DNA of 64,000 bases from Streptomyces sp. GS7 (GCF_009834125.1 NZ_CP047146.1:2349501-2413500), one strand, 5' to 3'; numbered from the stretch's first letter, positions 35,366-45,081 are shown. Numbers and translations are program-made. Notes: generated from the letters alone by a model not told the origin.

Positions 35366-36022
35366 CTACCAGCCGCGCTCGCGCCACTCCACGAGATGCG
35401 GCCGTTCGGCGCCGAGCGTGGTGTCGGCGCCGTGGCCCGGATAGACCCAGGTCTCGTCCGGCAGCCGGTCGAAGAGCTTGGTCTCCACGTCGTCGAGCAG
35501 GCTGGTGAACCGCTCGGCGCTGCCCCAGGTGTTGCCGACGCCGCCGGGGAACAGGCAGTCCCCGGTGAACAGGTGCGGAGCGCCGTGCGGGTCGTCGTAG
35601 ACCAGCGCGACGCTGCCCGGGGTGTGCCCGGCCAGATGGCGCGCGGTCAGCGTGACGCGGCCCACCGTGACCGTGTCGCCGTCGTCGAGCAGGACGTCCG
35701 TGGGGACCGGGATCCCCTCGGCGTCGTACCGCCCCGCGTACGTCCGCGCACCCGTCGCATCGACCACCTCGCGCAGCGCGCCCCAGTGGTCGCCGTGCTG
35801 ATGCGTGGTGACCACGGACGCGAGGCCGCTGTCGCCGATCAGGGTGAGGAGGGTGTGCGGTTCGGCGGCGGCGTCGATCAGCAGCTGCTCGTCGGTCGCA
35901 CGGCACCGCAGCACATAGGCGTTGTTGTTCATCGGACCGACCGCGACCTTCGAGATCATCAGGTCGGATAGCTCATGCACGTCGGCCGGTCCGCCGACCT
36001 TCACTGCTCCGCTGTAACCCAT
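35366..36022 (-). CDS. MBL-fold metallohydrolase, glyoxalase II-like
   Basis: 218 aa. Metallo-beta-lactamase signature T-T-H-Q-H-G-D-H-W-G near residue 75 (HxHxDH), then H-L-A-G-H-T-P-G-S near 130, F-T-G-D-C-L-F-P near 150 and Y-P-G-H-G near 195, giving the full two-metal site. Such short proteins hydrolyse thioesters (hydroxyacylglutathione or mycothiol/bacillithiol analogues). The neighbouring mycothiol-dependent-type gene makes a low-molecular-weight thiol substrate plausible. ATG 36022 is probably leaderless: TAGAGT (minus strand, 36035-36030) lies 7 nt upstream. This promoter is immediately downstream of the stop of the preceding gene. Confidence 0.88.
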   Translation of the reverse strand: MGYSGAVKVGGPADVHELSDLMISKVAVGPMNNNAYVLRCRATDEQLLIDAAAEPHTLLTLIGDSGLASVVTTHQHGDHWGALREVVDATGARTYAGRYDAEGIPVPTDVLLDDGDTVTVGRVTLTARHLAGHTPGSVALVYDDPHGAPHLFTGDCLFPGGVGNTWGSAERFTSLLDDVETKLFDRLPDETWVYPGHGADTTLGAERPHLVEWRERGW

Positions 36023-36032
36023 GGGATCAACT

Positions 36033-36761
36033 CTAGAGCGGCGGGACGACCGGCAACGGCGAGCCCTGGGTGTCCAGTCCTGCACCGTCGGCACGCCCCG
36101 TCAGCCAGCCGACCAGGGAGGCGGCCGGGCCGGTCACCACCACGGGCGCGGCCTCGGTGCCGTCACCGGAGCCGGTGCGCCAGGTGCGGCCGTCGCCGGT
36201 CCGCAGCTCCAGGGCGGGCAGTGCCGGATGCCCGGCGAATTTCACGGCGGCCAGGAAGTCCAGCTCGCTGTCCAGGAAGGCGGGCGGCAGCTGCTCCACG
36301 GCGTAGCCGACACCGAGGTCGACGTGGTGCAGCTCGACCTCTGCCAGCCGGCGCAGCGCCAGCCGGTCGGCCCGCTCGACCACGCCGTTGCGCATCTCGA
36401 CCCGGAACGCCCGGCGCTCTTCCGGAAGCGCCTGCGCCGCCGCCGCGAACCGGGCCGCGCTCTCCCGCAGGTCCTCCAGATGGGCCGCCAGCGGGCGGTC
36501 GGCGTCCCGCTCGATATCGCCGTCGCGCGCCGCCGCGCTGGCGTACATCGGGGTGCGGACGTCCGTACGGGCCCAGGTCAGGAGGTTGACCAGCGCGTCC
36601 GCGTTGCGTGCCAGATGGGCCAGGACATGGCCGCGGGTCCAGCCGGGCAGCAGGGACGGTTCGCCGATCGCGTCGTCGTCGAGCTTGCTCAGCGAGATCA
36701 GGAGCCGGTCGGTGGCCTCGTGGACAGCGGCCACATCGCGTGGGAAGTCAGGGGTGGTCAT
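36033..36761 (-). CDS. maleylpyruvate isomerase family mycothiol-dependent enzyme
   Basis: 242 aa. DinB-like four-helix N-terminal domain with W-T-R-G-H-V-L-A-H-L-A-R-N-A-D near residue 40, E-V-E-L-H-H-V-D-L-G near 145 (the His residues forming the metal site) and a C-terminal MDMPI domain with V-T-G-P-A-A-S-L-V-G-W-L-T-G-R. These enzymes use mycothiol for isomerisation or thiol transfer; the substrate of this copy is unknown. The ATG is 6 nt after TAGCGT (minus strand) with a weak CGGAG ribosome site. Upstream of and probably partly co-transcribed with the MBL gene (10 bp gap). Confidence 0.88.
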   Translation of the reverse strand: MTTPDFPRDVAAVHEATDRLLISLSKLDDDAIGEPSLLPGWTRGHVLAHLARNADALVNLLTWARTDVRTPMYASAAARDGDIERDADRPLAAHLEDLRESAARFAAAAQALPEERRAFRVEMRNGVVERADRLALRRLAEVELHHVDLGVGYAVEQLPPAFLDSELDFLAAVKFAGHPALPALELRTGDGRTWRTGSGDGTEAAPVVVTGPAASLVGWLTGRADGAGLDTQGSPLPVVPPL

Positions 36762-36981
36762 GCTCCGACGCTAGCGCCAGGAAGGCGAGTTCGGGAGTCG
36801 GCCGGCGGCGGTCCGGGCGGATGCGGGGTGGTGCCGGCGGCGCGGGTGGTGCGCAGGGCGCGGAAGCGGCGGGCGGGGCGCCGCCCCCGTGGTGCGATGC
36901 CCAGGGGGCCGTCCGAAGCCCCCGGGCCCCCTCCCGCCGGGGCGCCGCGCCCCGCACCGGCCCCGCCGGCGCCCGTTTCCC

Positions 36982-38532
36982 TCAGGCCACCGCGCCGTCG
37001 GGCACGCCGAACCACCGCCGCAGTGCCGCGTCCAGCTCGTCGTACGCCCCCGGGGCGCCGGCGGCCCAGGCGGTGCAGCCGTCCGGACGCACCAGCAGGC
37101 CGGCCAGCTCCGGCCGCTGCGGGCAGTCGGCCGTCAGGACCCGCACCCGGCGGCCGTAGCCCGTCGCGCGCTTGGGCAGGTCGGGGTCGCCGGTCAGGTC
37201 GAGCAACAGGCCCTGGCCGCCGTGCAGGTGGTCCGCGAGCCGGCTGCCGTCGGACAGCTCCAGGTCGGGGGCGGTCCGGCCGGTCAGCGGATGGCTGCCG
37301 GGCAGGTCGTAGCGCTGCCAGACGCCGGAGATCTTCTTGGCGAAGAAGGTGGTGGCGGCGCTGGTCAGCGACAGTTCCGCGATCACCTCGCGCAGCGCCC
37401 GGGCGTGGGATTCGGGCCGCATCAGCGCCACTTGGGCCCGGGTCCACTCCAGCACCCAGGCGCCTATGGGGTGCCGCTCGGCGGTGTACGTGTCGAGCAG
37501 CCCCTCCGGAGCCCAGCCGTGCACCGTGGCGGCCAGCTTCCAGCCGAGGTTCATCGCGTCGCCGATGCCGAGGTTGAGGCCCTGGCCGCCGAACGGCGAG
37601 TGGACATGCGCCGCGTCGCCGGCCAGCAGCACCCGGCCGCGCCGGTACTCGGGCACCTGGCGGGCGTTGTCGGTGAAGCGGGTGGCCGTGTGCACCTTGG
37701 TGATCGTGACGTCCTGGACGCCGGAGACGTGGCGCAGCGAGGTCTGCAACTCCTCGGCGGTGATGGGCGCGTCACGGTCCGCGGGCGGTCCGTCGAACTC
37801 CACGGTGAGGATCCGGCCGGGCGTCGGCCCGTGGACGTAGGTGCCGGTCTCGGTCCAGTTCCAGCCGGCGCCCAGGGCTTCGGAGCCGGTCATCTCCACG
37901 ACGGCCTGATGGCCGGTGATCTCCGGGTCCGTACCGGGGAACGGGAATCCGGCGAGCCGGCGCACCGTGCTGCGACCGCCGTCGCAGCCCACCAGCCAGC
38001 CGGTGCGCAGCGACCCCTCCGAGGTGTGGACGGTGACACCGTCCTCCTCGGTGTCGAAGCCGGTCAGCGTCACCCCGCGGCGCAGGGTGACGCCCGACTC
38101 GGCGGCGCGGGCGGCGAGCACGCGCTCCAGGGCGTCCTGGGGGATGAGGCCGACCTCGGCGGCGGGACCGGGCGTGCCGAAGTCCGGGTCGGACTCGTCC
38201 AGGAGGTCGCCGCGCAGCATGATGCCCGCGAAGTGCCCGGCGAACCGGGGCGCCGGCGTCACCCCGGAGACGCCGGCGGCCTGCCGCTGCCGCATGAAGG
38301 AGCTGAACCGCTCCATCGCGGCGTCCTGCACCTCCCGGAGGGCGGGCAGCAGCCCGCGCCGGTAGAAGGCTTCCGCGCTGGGGGAGTTGATGGCCCCCGC
38401 CTTGATCGTCGGGTCCACGTCGGTCAGCCGTTCCAGGACGGTGACCCGGACATCTGCCAGTGCCAGTTCGCAGGCGAGCATCAGCCCCACCGGGCCGCCC
38501 CCCACCACGACTACGTCTGCGTCATGTGTCAT
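36982..38532 (-). CDS. FAD-dependent aromatic hydroxylase (rifampicin/tetracycline monooxygenase-like)
   Basis: 516 aa, class A flavoprotein monooxygenase. FAD motif V-V-V-G-G-G-P-V-G-L (residues 8-17), the middle motif L-V-G-C-D-G-G-R-S-T-V-R near 180, and the second FAD motif R-V-L-L-A-G-D-A-A-H-V-H-S-P-F-G-G-Q-G-L near 300. The C-terminal thioredoxin-like domain typical of phenol hydroxylase/Rox-type enzymes follows. It hydroxylates phenolic compounds using NAD(P)H and O2; candidates are antibiotics or plant phenolics. It is divergent from a TetR gene, with an AT-rich operator between, the usual arrangement for an inducible resistance or degradation enzyme. Confidence 0.88.
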   Translation of the reverse strand: MTHDADVVVVGGGPVGLMLACELALADVRVTVLERLTDVDPTIKAGAINSPSAEAFYRRGLLPALREVQDAAMERFSSFMRQRQAAGVSGVTPAPRFAGHFAGIMLRGDLLDESDPDFGTPGPAAEVGLIPQDALERVLAARAAESGVTLRRGVTLTGFDTEEDGVTVHTSEGSLRTGWLVGCDGGRSTVRRLAGFPFPGTDPEITGHQAVVEMTGSEALGAGWNWTETGTYVHGPTPGRILTVEFDGPPADRDAPITAEELQTSLRHVSGVQDVTITKVHTATRFTDNARQVPEYRRGRVLLAGDAAHVHSPFGGQGLNLGIGDAMNLGWKLAATVHGWAPEGLLDTYTAERHPIGAWVLEWTRAQVALMRPESHARALREVIAELSLTSAATTFFAKKISGVWQRYDLPGSHPLTGRTAPDLELSDGSRLADHLHGGQGLLLDLTGDPDLPKRATGYGRRVRVLTADCPQRPELAGLLVRPDGCTAWAAGAPGAYDELDAALRRWFGVPDGAVA

Positions 38533-38550
38533 GAGCGTCAGTGTAGTGAC

Positions 38551-38578
38551 TAAAAATTTGTTCCGGCTACAATTTTTC
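38551..38578. promoter_or_regulatory. AT-rich imperfect palindrome, TetR operator candidate
   Basis: TAAAAATTTG, 9 bp, ACAATTTTTC (38551-38560 and 38569-38578) stands out in a roughly 72% GC surrounding. It lies 19 bp upstream of the monooxygenase start (minus strand) and about 30 bp upstream of the TetR start. Confidence 0.65.
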
Positions 38579-38609
38579 GGGAACGGTTCCTCGGCAGGTG
38601 GGAGGCTTG

Positions 38610-39344
38610 GTGGCGGAGAACGAGCGGGGCGGCGGTGCGGCGGCCGGTGCCGGGCCGGAGGCCGGGTGCGCGGAGGAGAACGGCCGGCTGACGCTGCGCG
38701 AGCGCAAGAAGCTGCGCACCCGGCAGCGGATCTCCGGGGAGGCGACGCTGCTCTTCATCGAGCGCGGCTTCGACAACGTCACCGTGGCCGAGGTCGCCCG
38801 CGCCGCCGAGGTGTCCACGATGACGGTCTTCAATTACTTCCCGCGGAAGGAGGACCTCTTCCTCGACCGGATCCCGGAGGCCGTGGAGCTGATCGTCCGC
38901 GCGGTCCGCGGGCGCGGCGCGGACGAGTCGCCGCTGGCCGCGCTGCGCCGGCTGCTGCTCGACCTGCTGGCGCGGCGGCATCCGCTGGGTGCGGTGGGGG
39001 AGGGGTTCGAGTACTTCTGGCGCACGGTGCTGGACGCGCCGGCGCTCCGGGCGCGGGCGCGTGAGGCGGTCGAGGAGATCGAGGGCACGCTGGCCGGGCT
39101 GCTGGCCGAGGCCGCCGGGGGCGATGCCGAACGGCCCGGGTACGACCACCGGCTGGCCGCGGCGCTGATCATCGCCGGGTGCCGGGCGGCGTACACGCAA
39201 GCCGCGGCCCGGGCGCTGGCGGGTGACTCCGCGGACGCGGTGGCCGTTGACCAGGAGGCGGTGATCCGGCGCGCCTTCGACGCGCTGGAGCGGGCGCTGC
39301 CGGAGGGCGCCGGGGGTGGGTCCGCCGGGAGTCGGATGGCGTAA
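38610..39344 (+). CDS. TetR family transcriptional repressor
   Basis: 244 aa. N-terminal helix-turn-helix (about residues 28-75: R-T-R-Q-R-I-S-G-E-A, F-D-N-V-T-V-A-E-V-A-R-A-A-E-V-S-T-M-T-V-F-N-Y-F, then K-E-D-L-F) and an all-helical ligand-binding C-terminus. GTG 38610 is preferred because GGAGG (38601-38605) precedes it; GTG 38598 is the longest option. It is divergent from the monooxygenase and probably represses it and itself through the AT-rich palindrome between them. The inducer is presumably the hydroxylase substrate. Confidence 0.87.
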   Translation: MAENERGGGAAAGAGPEAGCAEENGRLTLRERKKLRTRQRISGEATLLFIERGFDNVTVAEVARAAEVSTMTVFNYFPRKEDLFLDRIPEAVELIVRAVRGRGADESPLAALRRLLLDLLARRHPLGAVGEGFEYFWRTVLDAPALRARAREAVEEIEGTLAGLLAEAAGGDAERPGYDHRLAAALIIAGCRAAYTQAAARALAGDSADAVAVDQEAVIRRAFDALERALPEGAGGGSAGSRMA

Positions 39345-39587
39345 CGCCTGGTCGGAGGGGCGGGAAGGGTACGGGGTCGCCACACGTTTGGGTGAAGAGG
39401 GCTTGCGAGGCCCGTAAATCGAATGCGCGTGCTATAGGCTCGTGTATGGCATCACACAGACACTGCCGTGGAGGCCCCCCTACCCTTGGTCGGGGGCCCC
39501 GCTCCGCTCCGCCGCCTCTGCTCATTCACCGTGCGGCGGACGCAGCCCCGCGGCTCCCGCCCCTCTCCAAGAAAGGTGCCGACCGGC

Positions 39588-42500
39588 GTGGCCGACCGTC
39601 TCATCGTCCGTGGCGCTCGCGAGCACAACCTCCGCAACGTCTCGCTCGACCTCCCCCGCGACTCCCTCATCGTCTTCACGGGGCTCTCCGGGTCGGGCAA
39701 GTCCTCGCTCGCCTTCGACACGATCTTCGCCGAGGGGCAGCGGCGCTATGTCGAGTCGCTCTCCTCCTACGCCCGGCAGTTCCTCGGGCAGATGGACAAG
39801 CCCGATGTGGACTTCATCGAGGGCCTGTCCCCCGCGGTCTCGATCGACCAGAAGTCGACGTCGCGCAACCCGCGCTCGACGGTCGGCACGATCACCGAGG
39901 TCTACGACTACCTCCGGCTGCTCTTCGCCCGTATCGGCAAGCCGCACTGCCCCGAGTGCGGGCGGCCGATCGCCCGGCAGTCGCCGCAGGCCATCGTCGA
40001 CAAGGTCCTGGAGCTCCCCGAGGGCAGCCGGTTCCAGGTGCTCTCCCCGCTGGTGCGCGAGCGCAAGGGCGAGTTCGTCGACCTCTTCTCCGACCTCCAG
40101 ACCAAGGGCTACAGCCGCGCCCGCGTCGACGGGGAGACGATCCATCTCGCCGAGCCGCCGAAGCTGAAGAAGCAGGAGAAGCACACCATCGAGGTGGTCG
40201 TCGACCGCCTCACGGTCAAGGAGAGCGCCAAGCGGCGGCTCACCGACTCCGTCGAGACCGCCCTCGGGCTCTCCGGCGGCATGGTCATCCTGGACTTCGT
40301 CGACCTGGACGCCGACGACCCGCAGCGCGAGCGGATGTACTCCGAGCACCTCTACTGCACCTACGACGACCTCTCCTTCGAGGAGCTGGAGCCGCGCTCC
40401 TTCTCGTTCAACTCGCCCTTCGGCGCCTGCCCGGACTGCACCGGCATCGGCACGCGCATGGAGGTCGACCCCGAGCTGATCATCCCCGACGAGGACCGCT
40501 CTCTGGACGAGGGCGCCATCCACCCCTGGTCCGGCGGCCACACCAAGGACTACTTCGGCCGGCTGGTCGGCGCGCTCGCCGACGCCCTCGGATTCCGTAC
40601 GGACATCCCGTGGGCCGGGCTGCCGCAGCGCGCCAAGAAGGCCCTGCTGTACGGCCACAAGACCCAGATCGAGGTGCGCTACCGCAACCGCTACGGCCGC
40701 GAGCGGGCGTACACCACCGCCTTCGAGGGCGCCGTGCCGTTCGTCAAGCGGCGGCACAGCGAAGCGGAGAGCGACAGCAGCCGGGAGCGCTTCGAGGGCT
40801 ATATGCGCGAGGTGCCCTGCCCGACGTGCGAGGGGACGCGGCTCAAGCCGATCGTGCTCGCCGTGACGGTCCAGGAGAAGTCGATCGCCGAGGTCGCGGC
40901 CATGTCGATCAGCGACTGCGCCGACTTCCTGCGCTCGATGAAGCTGAACGCCCGCGAGAAGACCATCGCCGAGCGGGTCCTCAAGGAGGTCAACGAGCGG
41001 CTGAAGTTCCTGGTCGACGTCGGCCTCGACTACCTCTCGCTGAACCGCGCGGCCGGCACCCTCTCCGGCGGCGAGGCCCAGCGCATCCGCCTCGCCACCC
41101 AGATCGGCTCCGGCCTGGTGGGCGTGCTCTACGTCCTCGACGAGCCGTCGATCGGCCTGCACCAGCGCGACAACCACCGGCTGATCGAGACCCTGGTGCG
41201 GCTGCGCGACATGGGCAACACCCTGATCGTCGTGGAGCACGACGAGGACACCATCAAGGTCGCGGACTGGGTCGTCGACATCGGCCCGGGCGCCGGCGAG
41301 CACGGCGGCAAGGTCGTCCACAGCGGCCCGATGAAGCAGCTGCTGGCCAACAAGGAGTCGATCACCGGCCAGTATCTGTCCGGCAAGAAGGCCATCGCGA
41401 CGCCCGACATCCGCCGCCCCGCCGACCCGGCCCGGCAGCTGACGGTCCACGGCGCGAAGGAGAACAACCTCCGCGACATCGACGTCTCCTTCCCGCTCGG
41501 AGTGCTCTCCGCCGTCACCGGCGTCTCCGGATCCGGCAAGTCGACGCTGGTCAACGACATCCTGTACACCCACCTCGCGCGCGAGCTCAACGGCGCCAAG
41601 TCGGTGCCCGGCCGGCACACACGGGTCGCCGGCGACGACCTGGTCGACAAGGTCGTCCATGTCGACCAGTCGCCGATCGGCCGCACCCCGCGCTCCAACC
41701 CGGCGACCTACACCGGCGTCTTCGACCACGTCCGCAAGCTCTTCGCGGAGACGATGGAGGCGAAGGTCCGCGGCTATCTGCCGGGTCGCTTCTCCTTCAA
41801 CGTCAAGGGCGGCCGCTGCGAGAACTGCTCCGGCGACGGCACGATCAAGATCGAGATGAACTTCCTGCCGGATGTGTACGTACCGTGCGAGGTCTGCCAC
41901 GGCGCGCGCTACAACCGCGAGACGCTGGAGGTCCACTACAAGGGCAAGTCCATCGCCGAGGTGCTGGACATGCCCATCGAGGAGGCGCTGAGCTTCTTCG
42001 AGGCGGTGCCGACCATCGCCCGGCATCTCAGGACGCTCCATGAGGTCGGCCTCGGCTACGTCCGGCTCGGCCAGTCCGCGCCGACCCTCTCCGGCGGTGA
42101 GGCGCAGCGCGTCAAACTGGCCAGCGAGCTCCAGAAGCGCTCCACCGGCAGCACCGTCTACGTCCTCGACGAGCCGACCACCGGTCTGCACTTCGACGAC
42201 ATCAGCAAGCTCATCAAGGTGCTGTCCGGGCTGGTCGACAAGGGCAACACGGTCATCGTCATCGAGCACAACCTCGATGTGATCAAGACCGCGGACTGGG
42301 TCATCGACATGGGCCCCGAGGGCGGCAACGGCGGCGGCACGGTCGTCGCCGAGGGCACCCCGGAGCAGATCGCCTCGATCCCGGCCAGCCACACCGGCAA
42401 GTTCCTGCGGGAGATCCTCGGCGACCGGGTCAGCGACGCGGCGCCGGTGACCGGGACGGCCAAGAAGCCGGCCGCCCGGAAGCCCGCCGCGAAGAAGACG

Positions 42501-42629
42501 GTGGCCGCGAACGCCGCGGCGAAGAAGACCGTGACCAGGTCGGCCGCCGCCGGGGCCGCCGCGTCCAAGCCGGCGGCGAAGAAGGCCGCCGCCAAGAAGA
42601 CGACGACGCGGGCCCGCAGGGAATCCTGA
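39588..42629 (+). CDS. uvrA: excinuclease ABC subunit A
   Basis: 1013 aa. DNA-damage recognition ATPase of nucleotide excision repair. It has two ABC modules: Walker [12 protein letters not shown] near residue 33 and [10 protein letters not shown] near 645, ABC signatures L-S-G-G-E-A-Q-R-I (near 490) and L-S-G-G-E-A-Q-R-V (near 830). Two zinc-finger regions carry C-P-E-C-G and C-P-T-C-E-G / C-E-N-C-S-G-D-G. The last 65 residues are Lys/Ala-rich (A-A-K-K-T repeats), as often in Streptomyces. Start GTG 39588 (V-A-D-R-L-I-V-R-G) has AAAGGTG 9 nt upstream. No RecA-NDp motif or SOS box was found in its 240-bp upstream region, unlike uvrB and uvrC. Confidence 0.97.
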   Translation: MADRLIVRGAREHNLRNVSLDLPRDSLIVFTGLSGSGKSSLAFDTIFAEGQRRYVESLSSYARQFLGQMDKPDVDFIEGLSPAVSIDQKSTSRNPRSTVGTITEVYDYLRLLFARIGKPHCPECGRPIARQSPQAIVDKVLELPEGSRFQVLSPLVRERKGEFVDLFSDLQTKGYSRARVDGETIHLAEPPKLKKQEKHTIEVVVDRLTVKESAKRRLTDSVETALGLSGGMVILDFVDLDADDPQRERMYSEHLYCTYDDLSFEELEPRSFSFNSPFGACPDCTGIGTRMEVDPELIIPDEDRSLDEGAIHPWSGGHTKDYFGRLVGALADALGFRTDIPWAGLPQRAKKALLYGHKTQIEVRYRNRYGRERAYTTAFEGAVPFVKRRHSEAESDSSRERFEGYMREVPCPTCEGTRLKPIVLAVTVQEKSIAEVAAMSISDCADFLRSMKLNAREKTIAERVLKEVNERLKFLVDVGLDYLSLNRAAGTLSGGEAQRIRLATQIGSGLVGVLYVLDEPSIGLHQRDNHRLIETLVRLRDMGNTLIVVEHDEDTIKVADWVVDIGPGAGEHGGKVVHSGPMKQLLANKESITGQYLSGKKAIATPDIRRPADPARQLTVHGAKENNLRDIDVSFPLGVLSAVTGVSGSGKSTLVNDILYTHLARELNGAKSVPGRHTRVAGDDLVDKVVHVDQSPIGRTPRSNPATYTGVFDHVRKLFAETMEAKVRGYLPGRFSFNVKGGRCENCSGDGTIKIEMNFLPDVYVPCEVCHGARYNRETLEVHYKGKSIAEVLDMPIEEALSFFEAVPTIARHLRTLHEVGLGYVRLGQSAPTLSGGEAQRVKLASELQKRSTGSTVYVLDEPTTGLHFDDISKLIKVLSGLVDKGNTVIVIEHNLDVIKTADWVIDMGPEGGNGGGTVVAEGTPEQIASIPASHTGKFLREILGDRVSDAAPVTGTAKKPAARKPAAKKTVAANAAAKKTVTRSAAAGAAASKPAAKKAAAKKTTTRARRES

Positions 42630-42641
42630 CGCACCGTCAGT

Positions 42642-42682
42642 CACGGGGGCGGAGCCGGGCAGGACCCGGCTCCACCCCCGTG
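42642..42682. terminator. bidirectional terminator between uvrA and the pfkB gene
   Basis: 18-bp stem (one mismatch) with 5-nt loop, arms 42642-42659 and 42665-42682, between two convergent genes. Confidence 0.85.
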
Positions 42683-42713
42683 GCGCGTCCCGGGCCCGCC
42701 CGTCGGGCCGCCG

Positions 42714-43685
42714 CTACGCCGCCAGCTCCGCGGCGAACGGCGGCTCCGCCCCCGCCCGCGAGCAGGTGACTGCGGCGGCGCGGGCGGCGAAGCGGAGGAC
42801 GTCCTCCCAGGCGTCGGCGGCGAGGTAGGCGAGCGGGCCGTACGCCAGCGCGTCATGGGCCGCCAGCCGGTGCAGCAGCGCCGCGTTGACGGTGTCGCCC
42901 GCGCCGATGGTGTCGACGACGGCGACCCGCTCACCGGGCACCGTCAGCACCTCGTGGCCCTGCGTCACCACCGCGAGCCCGTCGCCGCCCCGGGTGATCA
43001 CGACCGCCGCGGGCCCCGCGTACAGCCACCGCCGGGCGGCAGCGGTGACCGCGGCCCGGTCCGCGTCCCGGCCGGCGCCGGTCTCCGCCCCCGCCAGCCA
43101 CAGCGCGTCCTCCTCGGACAGCTTGAGCAGCGAGAGGTGGGGCAGCCAGGAGTGGAAGCGGGCCCGGTAGGCGTCCGGATCGAGGATCAGACCGGGCCGG
43201 ACATTGGGATCCAGCGCGGTGAACACCCCGCGCCGCGCCTCCCGTTGGAGCAGCGCCTCGTACGCGCTCGCGCCCGGCTCCAGCACCAGTGAGCAGGTGC
43301 CCAGCGAGAGCGCCCGGACCGTTTCGGGCAGCGCGGGCGGCAGAGTGAAGAGCCGGTCGGCGGTGCCGTCGGCGTAGAAGCCGTAACCGGCCGAGCCGTC
43401 CGCGCTGATGTCCGCGACGGCGAGCGTGGTCGGCTCCGGGCCGCGCTGCACCAGCGAGGTGTCCACCCCGCTGCCGCGCAGCCCGTGCAGCAGCGACTCC
43501 CCGAAGGCGTCGGTCGAGACCCGCGAGCAGAACGCGGTGGGCGAGCCCAGCCGCCCCAGTGCGATCGCGGTGTTGTACGGACCGCCGCCGCGCCGCGGCA
43601 GCAGCGCCGGCAACTGGCCTTGCGGGGAAGGTTCCTGCTGGCTGGGTACGAGGTCGATCAGCGCCTCGCCGGCGACGACGATCAC
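42714..43685 (-). CDS. PfkB-family carbohydrate kinase (fructokinase-like)
   Basis: 323 aa. Ribokinase fold: N-terminal I-V-V-A-G-E-A-L-I-D-L-V, the first PfkB signature G-G-G-P-Y-N-T-A-I-A-L-G-R-L-G near residue 35, and the C-terminal signature V-D-T-I-G-A-G-D-T-V-N-A near 250 with catalytic Asp. D-P-N-V-R-P and K-L-S-E-E-D fit fructokinases. It phosphorylates a sugar, most likely fructose, in the cytoplasm. GTG 43685 overlaps the stop of the LacI gene (GTGA), so the two are translationally coupled. Confidence 0.9.
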   Translation of the reverse strand: MIVVAGEALIDLVPSQQEPSPQGQLPALLPRRGGGPYNTAIALGRLGSPTAFCSRVSTDAFGESLLHGLRGSGVDTSLVQRGPEPTTLAVADISADGSAGYGFYADGTADRLFTLPPALPETVRALSLGTCSLVLEPGASAYEALLQREARRGVFTALDPNVRPGLILDPDAYRARFHSWLPHLSLLKLSEEDALWLAGAETGAGRDADRAAVTAAARRWLYAGPAAVVITRGGDGLAVVTQGHEVLTVPGERVAVVDTIGAGDTVNAALLHRLAAHDALAYGPLAYLAADAWEDVLRFAARAAAVTCSRAGAEPPFAAELAA

Positions 43686-44743
43686 GGGGTGCGGGTCCTT
43701 TCCTCAGCGGCCGGGGAGCCGGCCGGGGGCATGGCGGACGGAGCGGGTTCGGGGCAGCCGCACGACGTGCGGTGCACGAACGCGCAGGGCAGGCGGACGG
43801 TACGGGGCGGCCGGTCCGGGTCGTCCAGACGTGCCAGCAGCAGTCGGACCGCCGCGGCCCCCAGCTCCTTGCTGGGCTGGGCGATCGCGGTCAGCCGGGG
43901 CGTGAAGAGATCCGCCCAGGAGAAGTCGTCGAAGCAGGCCAGGGCGATGTCGCGGGGCACCTCCAGGCCCAGGTCGTGCAGGGCCTGGAGGGCGCCGATC
44001 GTCATCGCGTTGTTGGCGGTGATGATCGCGGTGGGTGGTTGCGATGAGGCGAGCAGCCGGCGGGTGGCGTCCTGGGCGCCCGCCGCCTCGGAGTTGCCGC
44101 CGGCCAGCAGCTCGGGCACGAACGGCAGCCCGCGGGCGCGCAGCCCCTCGCGGTAGCCCCGGACCCGCTCGGTGGTGGTGCTCAGGCCGGGCAGCCCGGC
44201 GACCAGGCCGATCCGGGTGTGCCCCAAGTCGGCGAGGTGCTCGACGAGTTGGCGCACCGGGCCGGTGCTCTCGGCGCAGACCTGGTCGTGGCCGTCGCCG
44301 ACCAGCCGGTCGAGGAACACGGTGGGCACCTTGCGCCGGGCCAGGTACCCGACCATCTCGGCGGGTTCCGCGGACGGCGCGACGATCATGCCGTCCACCC
44401 GCCGCTCGTGCAGCAGCCGGACGACCGTGCGCTCGTGCCGCGGATCGTCGTGCGGATCGGCGATCAGCAGACTGTGGCCGGCCTCCAGGGCGCCGGCCTC
44501 GACGCCCTGGAGGATCTCGGTGAAGTACGGGTTGCTGATCGCGGACACCGCAAGGCCGATGGAGCGGGTGCGGGAGGTGACCAGCGAGCGGGCGAGGGTG
44601 TTGTGGGTGTAGCCGAGTTCGTCGATGGCGGCCAGCACCGCGGCCCGGGTGCCGGGGCGCACCGGCCGGGTGTCGTTCAGCACGTGCGAGACCGTGGCGA
44701 CGGAGACGCCCGCGCACCGTGCCACATCCACCATCGTCGTCAT
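43682..44743 (-). CDS. LacI family transcriptional regulator
   Basis: 353 aa. LacI helix-turn-helix at the N-terminus (M-V-D-V-A-R-C-A-G-V-S-V-A-T-V-S-H-V-L-N) with hinge helix (N-T-L-A-R-S-L), followed by the periplasmic-binding-protein-like effector domain (I-G-L-A-V-S-A-I-S-N-P-Y-F, D-G-M-I-V-A-P, T-A-I-I-T-A-N-N). ATG 44743 follows GGGGAGGGA. A 42-bp perfect palindrome 83-124 bp upstream should be its operator; it likely represses its own operon with the sugar kinase until the sugar or its phosphate is present. Confidence 0.92.
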   Translation of the reverse strand: MTTMVDVARCAGVSVATVSHVLNDTRPVRPGTRAAVLAAIDELGYTHNTLARSLVTSRTRSIGLAVSAISNPYFTEILQGVEAGALEAGHSLLIADPHDDPRHERTVVRLLHERRVDGMIVAPSAEPAEMVGYLARRKVPTVFLDRLVGDGHDQVCAESTGPVRQLVEHLADLGHTRIGLVAGLPGLSTTTERVRGYREGLRARGLPFVPELLAGGNSEAAGAQDATRRLLASSQPPTAIITANNAMTIGALQALHDLGLEVPRDIALACFDDFSWADLFTPRLTAIAQPSKELGAAAVRLLLARLDDPDRPPRTVRLPCAFVHRTSCGCPEPAPSAMPPAGSPAAEERTRTP

Positions 44744-45081
44744 CCGGCTCTTCCCTCCCCGACTCGGAGCGGACGGCACACAGGTCGCGTCCGCCGGCCG
44801 AAGTCCCTCACAGTACGTCCGTCGGAGACCAAACGTAAACGCTTGCGTAAGCGTTTACGTTTGGTCTGGTTCCTCTACAGCCCGCGCCGGTCGGTGGGAA
44901 CGCGGCGCAGCGCGGAGACCCGCACGGTGCCGACCCGGCTGCGCGGCGACACCGCGGCGTCGGGGGAGGAGCCGCTCGGCGGGCGCCGGGGCCCCGCGGA
45001 GGCGGGGGAGTCCGTGCCGGTATCGTCGGGGACCGGAATCCACTGACGGCAGCCGCCGCCCCGCGCCCTCCTGGAGCAGCC
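44744..45081. other. LacI / Rieske divergent region
   Basis: 338 bp between divergent genes. Apart from the large LacI palindrome and a ribosome site (CTGGAG) before 45082 nothing else is seen. Confidence 0.5.
44826..44867. promoter_or_regulatory. 42-bp perfect palindrome, LacI operator
   Basis: Two exact 19-bp arms (44826-44844 and 44849-44867) around GCGT. Each arm carries GTAAACG/CGTTTAC cores typical of LacI-family sites; nested overlapping operators are possible. It lies upstream of the LacI-PfkB operon. Confidence 0.85.
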
